Part shown: piece by piece, positions 8,564-15,869 of the stretch
Position numbering within the stretch: position 1 is the stretch's first letter
Layout: each line of letters begins with the position of its first letter
Source: Paenibacillus sp. NAIST15-1
GTDB lineage: Bacteria; Bacillota; Bacilli; Paenibacillales; Paenibacillaceae
NCBI RefSeq assembly: GCF_001894745.1
Contig: NZ_BBYF01000018.1
Span: forward strand, 62,001 to 126,000
Direction of reading: 5' to 3'
DNA: 64,000 nucleotides
Position numbers and translations under genes: made by a program
The notes under the pieces: model-generated
What the model was told of the DNA's origin: nothing
The model's input: only the letters and a program-made list of their open reading frames with translations
The model's database searches: none

Positions 8564-9988
8564 TTAGCAATCAAAATACAAGCTATATTCTTGCGGATGG
8601 ATGCGGATCGCTACGGATTTGGCTTCCTTGCGTTTGATATGCAAATAATTTTCGATAAATGCTTTGGTAAATACGCCGCCTTCAAGCAAGAATTCATAGT
8701 CAGCTTCAAGCGCATCAAGTGACTCTTCCATCGTCGCTGGAACGCTGCGAATCTCACGCTTCTCCGCATCCGACAGTTCATAAATATTGCGGTCATATGG
8801 ACCATAACCAAGCTCTGTAGGATCCAGCTTGCGCTTGATTCCGTCGAGACCTGCCATCAACATTGCAGCGAAGGCCAGGTATGGATTCGCCGTAGAATCC
8901 GGTGTACGGAACTCAATCCGGCATCCCTTCGGTGTAACAGCCGCTACCGGAATACGTACAGCCGCAGAACGATTGCCTTTCGAGAACACAAGATTTACAG
9001 GCGCTTCATATCCCGGCACAAGTCGCTTAAAGGAGTTCGTGCTCGGATTCGTCAATGCGATAAGCGCTGGCGCGTGGTGCAAAATTCCGCCGATATAATG
9101 CAGTGCCATCTCGCTCAAGTTCGCATAGCCGCCCTTTTCATAGAACAACGGTGTATCGCCGTTAAAGATCGATTGATGCACGTGCATCCCGCTTCCGTTA
9201 TCCCCGAACAGCGGCTTCGGCATGAAGGTCGCTACTTTCCCGAAGCGGCGTGCCGTGTTGTGCACAATATATTTATACTTCATCAGGTTATCTGCAGTAC
9301 GCGTCAGTGAATCAAAGCGGAAGTTGATCTCGCCTTGCCCTGCCGTTGCAACCTCATGGTGGTGACGTTCAATGCGAAGTCCTGCTTCTTGCAGCAGGCT
9401 GCACATCTCACTGCGCAAGTCTTGTTGTGTATCGATCGGCGCTACGGGTACATATCCGCCTTTTGTATGAATCTTGAAGCCCAGGTTCCCTCCCTCTTCC
9501 TTACGGTTCGTGTTCCAAGAAGCCTCTTCGGAATCGACGAAGAAGGAAGAACTGTTCATTGTATTCTCATAACGAACATCATCGAAGATGAAAAATTCAG
9601 ATTCTGGCGCAAAGTAAGCATCCGTGCCTACTCCTGTGGTTGCCAAATACTCTTCCGCCTTCTGTGCAATGCTGCGAGGATCACGCTCATAACGCTCGCC
9701 GTCAGGCGTGAAGATGTTGCACATAATAATGAGCGTCGGACGTGCCGTAAATGGATCGACATAACTGCTCTCCGTATCTGGCATCATGACCATATCGGAT
9801 TCTTCAATTCCACGGAAACCAGTAATCGAGGAACCGTCAAACGCAACGCCGTTCTCGAACGTGCTCTCATCCACTTCGGATGCAGGCAAGCTGATATGAT
9901 GCGCACGACCTAACAGATCAATAAAACGAAAATCCACATACTCAATTTGTTTCTCTTTCATTAACTCCAACACGGTATTGACTGACAT
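8564..9988 (-). CDS. glnA: Glutamine synthetase, type I (GSI-beta-like)
   Basis: This is a 474-residue type I glutamine synthetase, which condenses ammonium and glutamate with ATP in the cytoplasm. Signatures present are FDGSSITGF (about 50-58), the ATP-binding KPLFGDNGSGMH and NRSAAVRIP. The length and alignment resemble the enterobacterial GSI-beta enzyme rather than the 444-residue GSI-alpha typical of Firmicutes. A tyrosine aligned with the adenylylation site is conserved (NIYEL, Tyr403). ATG 9986-9988 is chosen because GGGGAGG lies 7 nt upstream; an earlier in-frame ATG precedes that box. A sigma-A promoter and a GlnR/TnrA box lie upstream, so nitrogen regulation is likely. Confidence 0.92.
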   Translation of the reverse strand: MSVNTVLELMKEKQIEYVDFRFIDLLGRAHHISLPASEVDESTFENGVAFDGSSITGFRGIEESDMVMMPDTESSYVDPFTARPTLIIMCNIFTPDGERYERDPRSIAQKAEEYLATTGVGTDAYFAPESEFFIFDDVRYENTMNSSSFFVDSEEASWNTNRKEEGGNLGFKIHTKGGYVPVAPIDTQQDLRSEMCSLLQEAGLRIERHHHEVATAGQGEINFRFDSLTRTADNLMKYKYIVHNTARRFGKVATFMPKPLFGDNGSGMHVHQSIFNGDTPLFYEKGGYANLSEMALHYIGGILHHAPALIALTNPSTNSFKRLVPGYEAPVNLVFSKGNRSAAVRIPVAAVTPKGCRIEFRTPDSTANPYLAFAAMLMAGLDGIKRKLDPTELGYGPYDRNIYELSDAEKREIRSVPATMEESLDALEADYEFLLEGGVFTKAFIENYLHIKRKEAKSVAIRIHPQEYSLYFDC

Positions 9989-10062
9989 CTCGATTCCTCC
10001 CCAATCCGAACATTTCATATTCTTTTCATCCGAATGTTCACTTTGTATTATTTGTTGAAATT

Positions 10063-10137
10063 ATTATATGTAGCAGGATGCTCTTTCGTCAATACTCATG
10101 TAAGGTATTTTTTTATTGTATGTAAGGTTATCTAACA
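10063..10137 (-). promoter_or_regulatory. glnA promoter and GlnR/TnrA box
   Basis: On the minus strand TTGACG (10087-10092), 18 nt and TATAAT (10063-10068) form a promoter. A perfect TGTNAN7TNACA box, TGTAAGGTTATCTAACA, lies at 10121-10137, about 30 bp upstream of the -35. The rest of the gap up to about 10515 is AT-rich and holds no gene I can support. Confidence 0.8.
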
Positions 10138-10517
10138 CTAAAATCGATTTCATTCCCTACACACCTTAAATATTCATGATCATTCCGGTATATTTTAGAC
10201 TAACTTCATCAATACCTGATCGTTTGAACTCATTTTTATCAGCGCACTACGTTTTGGTACATAACCTATCATTCATTTTATTTGCACAATCACACATATA
10301 GATAAGTTTTATCATTAAAAATTTCAGCTGCGTCAATTACTTACTCGTCTAAGAAATCATCTTTTATATCCGTATTCTTTCATGCCTACACCAGCATCAA
10401 CTTTTACACCTGGAGGTTCATCGATCAATCTTCATTCCTGAACGCATTCGAGATTTCCAAAGGAAACCGGGCTACAAAAGTGATTCTGAGGTTAACGCTT
10501 AATTGAGGATAAATAAA

Positions 10518-10551
10518 AACAGGATGGGCAAATAAATCGCTCCATCCTGTT
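10518..10551 (-). terminator. Terminator after gntR-type gene
   Basis: A 10-bp perfect stem AACAGGATGG/CCATCCTGTT with a 14-nt loop is followed on the minus strand by TTTTTATTT. It begins 4 bp after the GntR stop codon. Confidence 0.85.
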
Positions 10552-10555
10552 ACGT

Positions 10556-11293
10556 CTATGATTCTTTATAATTCTTCGCGGTAATGACAGTTTCAAATTC
10601 AAAGGTTTCTGGCAGATGGTCGGCGTAAGAGTACTCAAAGGTGCGTCCGTCAGTCAGGTAGGCTACCTGTTCGACCCGCATCAGGAAATCCTGATCCTGC
10701 ACGTCCATAAACTGCTTTTCCCTTTCATCTGGGCGAATTCCTTTGACCCGGACAATCGATGTCCCCACTTCAAGACCAAGCTTGTTTTGTATGTGCGAGT
10801 ATATTGATTGCTCTAGAACCGATGCTTCAACACCTGGTATGACCGAAATCGGCATCCATGTATGCTCCATAATCGTTGGAATACCGTGAATGATGCGGAG
10901 ACGGATGATTTTATAGACAAAATCGCCGGCTGCAATCCCCAATTTTCCGGCAATGGTTTCATCTGCGCCGACAATCACAAACTCGATGATCTTGCTTTCA
11001 ACCTCACTGCCGTATACAGCTTTCGTACCGGTTAAGGTCTGAATCATTCGCGCCTTCTCCTGCTGATGCCAATCCTGTACCACCGTTCCACTGCCCCGTC
11101 GGCGGATGATGTAGCCGTCACGAACTAACAGATCCAACGCCTTTTTGATGGTGAGAACCGACACACCGAATTCTTCAGCAAGGATCGGGCTGCTTGGGAT
11201 TTTCTCATTGACTTTATACTCACCGTCTAGAATCTGCTGTTTGATTTTTTGGTAAATGGCGAGGTATTTTATTTGCGTAGACCCGCTTGCCAT
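10556..11293 (-). CDS. GntR-family regulator with UTRA effector domain
   Basis: This is a 245-residue GntR/HutC-type regulator. The winged helix (about 8-75) has IPSSPILAEEFGVSVLTIKK and DGYIIRRRGSGTVV. The C-terminal UTRA ligand-binding domain has KIIRLRIIHGIPTIMEHTWMP. ATG 11291-11293 is chosen over an upstream ATG because a perfect AGGAGG lies 7 nt before it. It is downstream of and co-directional with the oxidoreductase gene (42-bp gap), which is probably its target together with itself. The effector is unknown. Confidence 0.9.
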   Translation of the reverse strand: MASGSTQIKYLAIYQKIKQQILDGEYKVNEKIPSSPILAEEFGVSVLTIKKALDLLVRDGYIIRRRGSGTVVQDWHQQEKARMIQTLTGTKAVYGSEVESKIIEFVIVGADETIAGKLGIAAGDFVYKIIRLRIIHGIPTIMEHTWMPISVIPGVEASVLEQSIYSHIQNKLGLEVGTSIVRVKGIRPDEREKQFMDVQDQDFLMRVEQVAYLTDGRTFEYSYADHLPETFEFETVITAKNYKES

Positions 11294-11335
11294 TTCCTCG
11301 CCTCCTATGTGCTGGATGTTCTGCTTAGACACCTT

Positions 11336-12406
11336 CTATTCATTCAAATGCAATGCCTCAAGCTTATAAACGGAAGGGGATGGTGCTGCAAATCCGTTCT
11401 CCAAGATTTCCATGCTTGTTATCGCCTCTTCGTCTTTTACAAGCTTTGCTGCGCCATGTACGATGGTTTCATACGCTGCATCATAGAAACGACCGTAATC
11501 GCCAAGCGGAGTTTTGATTTGTTTTTCAATCCAATCACCGTTCGCGTTCCGGTATTTTGCAATGCCATAGTACATCGGTGAATCTTCACCAAAGCCTGCA
11601 CTCTCAGGCATAATGCCTGCTTTCAGATCATTTTCCTGCTGATCTTCACCGTACTTGATGAATGAGCCATTTGTTCCGTGAACGATAAAGCGTGGATAAT
11701 CTTTTGCTACGACATGGTTGGTTTTCAGTTTAACTTTCAATTGGTGTCCGTAATGAAGATCCACATCGAAATAGTTATCAACCGCACCCTCCACTTCATT
11801 ATTGCGAATATCGTAGGTCACCACATCTGGACGTCCGAATAGCGAAACCATGCGATCCATCATGTGAATACCCAATCCATAGAATGAACCTTCTTCTTTC
11901 GCACCTTCGCGGCTGATTGAACCAGGACGGAAATAATCAATATGCGATTCAACTTCCATAATGTCGCCAAGGAAGCCTTGTTCAACGACCTGCTTGACAG
12001 CTAAGAAATCACCATCGAAGCGACGGTTTTGGTAAGGCATCACGACTACACCCTTTTCGCGGCCTAAAGCTAATAATTCTTTCGCGTGTTCAACGGTATC
12101 GCAGAATGGTTTTTCAACGATAACTGATTTCCCTGCAAGTATAACTCGTTTCGCCAATTCGTAGTGCGTGTGTGCTGGCGTACAGATCGTCACCAATTGA
12201 ATTTCTTTGTCGTTCAATAGTTCATCCAAATCAGTGGTGAAGGCAACACCCTTTTCGCGATATGGAGCCGCTAATTGTTCGTTAACGTGCCGGACATAAA
12301 TTGTTTTTACTTTTATATGCTTACGCGTATTCACGTAAGGCAAATGATACCGGTTGGCTGACTTCCCAAACCCGATAAAGCCCATGGTTAATGTCATGTT
12401 CTTCAA
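11336..12406 (-). CDS. Gfo/Idh/MocA-family NAD(P)-dependent oxidoreductase
   Basis: This is a 356-residue sugar/polyol dehydrogenase-type enzyme. The N-terminal Rossmann fold has GFIGFGKSANRYHLPY, and the family signature VEKPFCDT lies near residue 100. The C-terminal substrate domain carries NRRFDGDFL and SFIKYGEDQQE, shared with the YvaA/IolW (scyllo-inositol dehydrogenase) subgroup. The exact substrate cannot be read from the sequence. It is likely co-transcribed with the following GntR gene. Confidence 0.88.
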   Translation of the reverse strand: MKNMTLTMGFIGFGKSANRYHLPYVNTRKHIKVKTIYVRHVNEQLAAPYREKGVAFTTDLDELLNDKEIQLVTICTPAHTHYELAKRVILAGKSVIVEKPFCDTVEHAKELLALGREKGVVVMPYQNRRFDGDFLAVKQVVEQGFLGDIMEVESHIDYFRPGSISREGAKEEGSFYGLGIHMMDRMVSLFGRPDVVTYDIRNNEVEGAVDNYFDVDLHYGHQLKVKLKTNHVVAKDYPRFIVHGTNGSFIKYGEDQQENDLKAGIMPESAGFGEDSPMYYGIAKYRNANGDWIEKQIKTPLGDYGRFYDAAYETIVHGAAKLVKDEEAITSMEILENGFAAPSPSVYKLEALHLNE

Positions 12407-12493
12407 CTTCCTTTTTCTAAAATTATTTCTTTGTTTATTATATATGTTTAAATTAAAAAGTATATAGTTTTTGTTTTGAAAGTATATAGAAAA

Positions 12494-12525
12494 AGAGGTA
12501 AACCTAATTGTTTAGGCTTACCTCT
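12494..12525 (-). terminator. Terminator after aroF
   Basis: A 14-bp stem AGAGGTAAGCCTAA / TTAGGTTTACCTCT (one G-U pair) is followed by TTTTTCT on the minus strand, 15 bp after the aroF stop. Confidence 0.9.
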
Positions 12526-12540
12526 TATTTTGCGCCATTT

Positions 12541-13602
12541 TTATTTTTCCCACGTATCAAAAAAGGCTGGATCCATCTTCTTCGTCTCGAATGTTTTGCC
12601 GCACAGTGGAGCAAGCTGCTCCAGCTCGCGCAGCAGGCCAGCGAATTGATCCGGGAAGAGGGACTGCACCCCATCGCCTGTCATCGAATTGTCTGGATCA
12701 GTATGCATTTCAATAATAAGACCGTCCGCACCAGCAGCCACAGATGCCTTTGACATCGTCTCTACCAGCTCGCGGCGTCCTGTCGCATGGCTTGGATCGG
12801 CAATGACCGGCAAGTGGCTAAGCTGCTTCATAACCGGAATTGCAGTCAAATCAAATGTATTCCGTGTATACGTCTCGAATGTGCGAATACCGCGTTCACA
12901 CAGCATGACATTCGGATTGCCGCCTGCCAATATATATTCCGCAGCATTAAGCCACTCGTCATAAGTTGCGCTGAAGCCGCGCTTGAGCAATACCGGTTTG
13001 CCGCATTTTCCAAGTTTGCGCAGCAGATCGAAGTTCTGCATATTCCGTGTGCCAACCTGCAAAATATCCGCATGCTCCGCACAAATATCTACATACTCTG
13101 GCGTCATCACTTCTGTAATGGTAAGAAGGCCGTACTTCTCGCCTGCTTCCTTCATCATCTCAAGTCCTTCTACGCCTATGCCTTGGAAGCTGTAAGGCCC
13201 CGTACGCGGCTTGAACGCTCCTCCGCGCAGAATTTGTCCGCCTGCTGCCTTCACCAGCCGTGCAATCTCATTGATTTGAGCAGGTGATTCAACCGCACAC
13301 GGCCCTCCCATAACTACCAAATTGCCGCCGCCGATTTTCACGCCGCGTATTTCAATTACCGTATCTTCCGGATGGAAGTCACGACTTGCCAGTTTGTATG
13401 ATTTCGTAATTTTAACCACGTTCTCTACGCCCTTCATTTGTCTAAGATGTTCTGCCAGCTTCGGCTCCGCATGTCCAATGATCCCAATTACCGTATGAGC
13501 CGTGCCACGGGATATATGAACTTGATTGCCTTGCCCTTCAATGATGCTGGCTATATTCGCGATCTGTTCTTCAGATGTCTCATTATTTACAATAACAATC
13601 AT
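12541..13602 (-). CDS. aroF: 3-deoxy-7-phosphoheptulonate (DAHP) synthase, AroF/AroA type
   Basis: This is a 353-residue enzyme of class I-beta DAHP synthases, condensing phosphoenolpyruvate and erythrose 4-phosphate in the first step of the shikimate pathway. An N-terminal ferredoxin-like/ACT-type regulatory region (1-75) precedes the barrel with VVMGGPCAVES, GGAFKPRTGPYSFQG, GTRNMQNFDLL, LLKRGF and DPSHATGRR. The N-terminal extension is the kind used for feedback control by aromatic products. The start ATG has AAAGGGTG upstream. It is a single gene bounded by its own terminator. Confidence 0.95.
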   Translation of the reverse strand: MIVIVNNETSEEQIANIASIIEGQGNQVHISRGTAHTVIGIIGHAEPKLAEHLRQMKGVENVVKITKSYKLASRDFHPEDTVIEIRGVKIGGGNLVVMGGPCAVESPAQINEIARLVKAAGGQILRGGAFKPRTGPYSFQGIGVEGLEMMKEAGEKYGLLTITEVMTPEYVDICAEHADILQVGTRNMQNFDLLRKLGKCGKPVLLKRGFSATYDEWLNAAEYILAGGNPNVMLCERGIRTFETYTRNTFDLTAIPVMKQLSHLPVIADPSHATGRRELVETMSKASVAAGADGLIIEMHTDPDNSMTGDGVQSLFPDQFAGLLRELEQLAPLCGKTFETKKMDPAFFDTWEK

Positions 13603-13844
13603 GATTGTACACCCTTTCTATGCGCAGTGCCAGTTAACCCCTTAAAGCAGAAATGCGTTCATCAATGACACTTCTTATTGTAGTTTTACTTTGACATTCA
13701 CTTTAATACTTTAATGCGTATAAGCTTTTATGCTTTTAACTATTAAAGAAACTATACAGAACAACCACCGGATCGTCAACCCTTTTGATGCAACTATTTT
13801 TCGAGTAAGTTGTCACAATCGGAGTTTTGACAATTCGTCATATA

Positions 13845-13877
13845 TAAAAAGAGAACCGTGCTGAATAGGCACGATTC
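13845..13877 (-). terminator. Terminator after tetR-type gene
   Basis: Minus-strand hairpin GAATCGTGC / GCACGGTTC (one mismatch region) is followed by CTCTTTTTATAT, downstream of the TetR stop codon. Confidence 0.75.
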
Positions 13878-13941
13878 CTTCGCATCCTCATTTTCATTGA
13901 GGCAGCTATTAAAACTTTCGTACAACCATATATGGCTCTTC

Positions 13942-14538
13942 TCATTGCGAAATCACTTGCATGAACTGCTGAACAGTTATATGAATATAACGAGTTCTCT
14001 CCACGGGTTCGGTTTGAAATCTATCATATAATAAGAAGTACATGACCAATGTCATCTGGACATTACGTATTGCAGAGAAGAGGTATTCATCATCCCTACT
14101 CACATGCTGTTTCAATAATTGATACAAAGGCTGTATTCCCTCTTCTATCGTCATAACAAGCCGATTCCGTACTTCTTGATTTCGTTGCGCTTCTCCGAAA
14201 AACATAACAATTAGCTCTTTTTTTTCATGCAGCATATCCATCAAATTTGCAAAATACATATTTAGCATCACATCTAATGGTTGATTTTGCAAGGGATCCA
14301 TAGTTGCTGTATTCTTCAATTCATGATTAAGGGTGTGCTTCTCTAAAATTGCCCAGAGCAATTCTTCCTTGGAATTGAAATAATGATAGATTAATCCGTC
14401 CGTGACCTCTGCTTCACGAGCGATATCTTTGGTCGTGCTTGAGTCATATCCCTTTTCAGAAAAAACTCTTAACGCAGAATCGATTAATTTGTTCTTGGTT
14501 TCAAGTGCTTTTTGTTGACGAAGAGTGATTTTTGTCAT
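13942..14538 (-). CDS. TetR-family transcriptional regulator
   Basis: This is a 198-residue TetR/AcrR regulator. The HTH region has ALRVFSEKGYDSSTTKDIA and DGLIYHYFNSKEELLW. The C-terminal all-helical ligand domain is divergent. ATG 14536-14538 is preferred over the ATG four codons upstream because TGGAG lies at a proper distance from it. It is downstream of the MFS exporter and has its own promoter. Matching operator-like sites sit at this promoter and at the promoter of the rph-like gene, so it probably represses itself and the enzyme/exporter pair. Confidence 0.9.
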   Translation of the reverse strand: MTKITLRQQKALETKNKLIDSALRVFSEKGYDSSTTKDIAREAEVTDGLIYHYFNSKEELLWAILEKHTLNHELKNTATMDPLQNQPLDVMLNMYFANLMDMLHEKKELIVMFFGEAQRNQEVRNRLVMTIEEGIQPLYQLLKQHVSRDDEYLFSAIRNVQMTLVMYFLLYDRFQTEPVERTRYIHITVQQFMQVISQ

Positions 14539-14608
14539 TTGCGGCTCCATTTAACGAATATTTCATGTTCAAAAAGTCTGGCTGGGCTTTTAGAACAACC
14601 TTTAGACT

Positions 14609-14648
14609 GATTTACTATCAAACTAACAAATCAATCTATACATGTCAA
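14609..14648 (-). promoter_or_regulatory. tetR promoter with operator overlapping the -10
   Basis: On the minus strand TTGACA (14643-14648), 17 nt and TAGTTT (14620-14625) form the promoter; the -35 overlaps the MFS stop codon. An imperfect inverted repeat at 14609-14632 (plus-strand form ATTTACTA, 6 nt, TAACAA) covers the -10. It shares the ATTTACTA-N6-TAAnAA pattern with 18505-18526. Confidence 0.7.
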
Positions 14649-15856
14649 TTTTTCTCCGAAGCAGTGCTCGTTTTCATAGGTATACCAATAGTACAAGGTA
14701 TTGCCGCGATAGCGCTGACCATAAATCCCGCCAACAGCAAGGAGAAGTTTACTGCTAACCCATCGATAGATGCTATGGATAGCCATAACGTAGATGCAAT
14801 CGAACCTAGGTATCGTATGACATAATAAATTCCAGCCGCTATTCCTGCTCCTTGTGCTTCTCCAGCTTCCAATGCCGTTGCCTGTATTGCTGCATTTCCA
14901 CTTCCGAGGCTAAGCCCAGCCAAACCGACACCAACAATAAACAGTGCTAATAGTTGGCTTGAGCTTGCTATCAAGAGTAGTCCACCCGCAATGGCAGCGA
15001 GTATACATCCGGCGAGAACAGCTGGGCGCTTTCCAAATCGATCGCTCATTGCACCTCCTGCTGCTGTAGCTGCGATCATAGCGACGGAGAAGACAAGCAT
15101 TACCGTTCCACTTCCTGCATAATTAAAATACCACTTTTCTTTTACAAGCAAAGGCACGCACATCAGCAACAGATACACCATGAAATTGTTTAAGAATACC
15201 GATGCAGCAGCAGCTCGAAAGGAGCGAATTTTAAACAGCTCTCTTACTAATCGAAGAAGTACAAAATCATTCGTTTGCCTTATTTTCTTTTGCGTCTTTC
15301 TAGCTCGGCATATTAGGTTCTTGTTCGCTAATAACGTAATAGGAAAAAGCATCAGTATTAATGTAACTATAAATTGGAAACGCCAATGATAATAATGAAT
15401 AAATAAGCCACCTAGCGGCGGTCCTAGTGCAGCTCCTATCCCAGCTGCAGCCCCTAACAATCCAAACATTCTCCCTTGTCTTTCAGTCGGCGTCATCTCA
15501 CGCAATCGTACAGAACTAGCTGGCACGAGTGCAGCGCCCCCACTCGCTTGGATGAGTCTGCCTATTAACAAGCCCATAAAGGTCGGGGCAAGCCAACATA
15601 TTATTGTTCCTAACGCAAACATGACTGTACCGCTAAAAAGAATTGGCCTGCTGCCGAATCGATCCACGAATCGTCCTGCGAAGATTTGAAAGACAGCCAT
15701 CCCTATTAGATATATCGTGACTACCCATGCCCCTTGGGAAAGCGGCACTTGGAACTCGTTCGCTATTGGTTCCAGAGCTAATGCAACCATGGATGAATTG
15801 AGCGGAACCACAAATGTTCCAATAATCATACAAATGATAGTAAAGTTATGCCTCAT
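14645..15856 (-). CDS. MFS drug exporter (DHA family)
   Basis: This is a 403-residue major facilitator with about twelve hydrophobic segments. Motif A (GRFVDRFGSRPIL) lies in the loop between TM2 and TM3, with a second copy, GGAMSDRFGKRPAV, in the C-half. GLLGAAAGIGAALGPPLGG corresponds to motif C of antiporter-type exporters. It starts 13 bp after the rph-like gene and is clearly in its operon. It probably exports a toxic compound; the substrate cannot be told from sequence. Confidence 0.9.
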   Translation of the reverse strand: MRHNFTIICMIIGTFVVPLNSSMVALALEPIANEFQVPLSQGAWVVTIYLIGMAVFQIFAGRFVDRFGSRPILFSGTVMFALGTIICWLAPTFMGLLIGRLIQASGGAALVPASSVRLREMTPTERQGRMFGLLGAAAGIGAALGPPLGGLFIHYYHWRFQFIVTLILMLFPITLLANKNLICRARKTQKKIRQTNDFVLLRLVRELFKIRSFRAAAASVFLNNFMVYLLLMCVPLLVKEKWYFNYAGSGTVMLVFSVAMIAATAAGGAMSDRFGKRPAVLAGCILAAIAGGLLLIASSSQLLALFIVGVGLAGLSLGSGNAAIQATALEAGEAQGAGIAAGIYYVIRYLGSIASTLWLSIASIDGLAVNFSLLLAGFMVSAIAAIPCTIGIPMKTSTASEKN

Positions 15857-15869
15857 GTCGCCCCCGCCT

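Noticed and set aside
9335-9913. A 192-codon plus-strand open frame opposite glnA
   Set aside because: Same reason: antisense of a conserved enzyme, atypical composition.
14569-14580. GTTCAAAAAGTC near tetR as a fragment of the 6.8-7.0 kb repeat
   Set aside because: Only about 12 bases match and the surrounding sequence does not continue the repeat.
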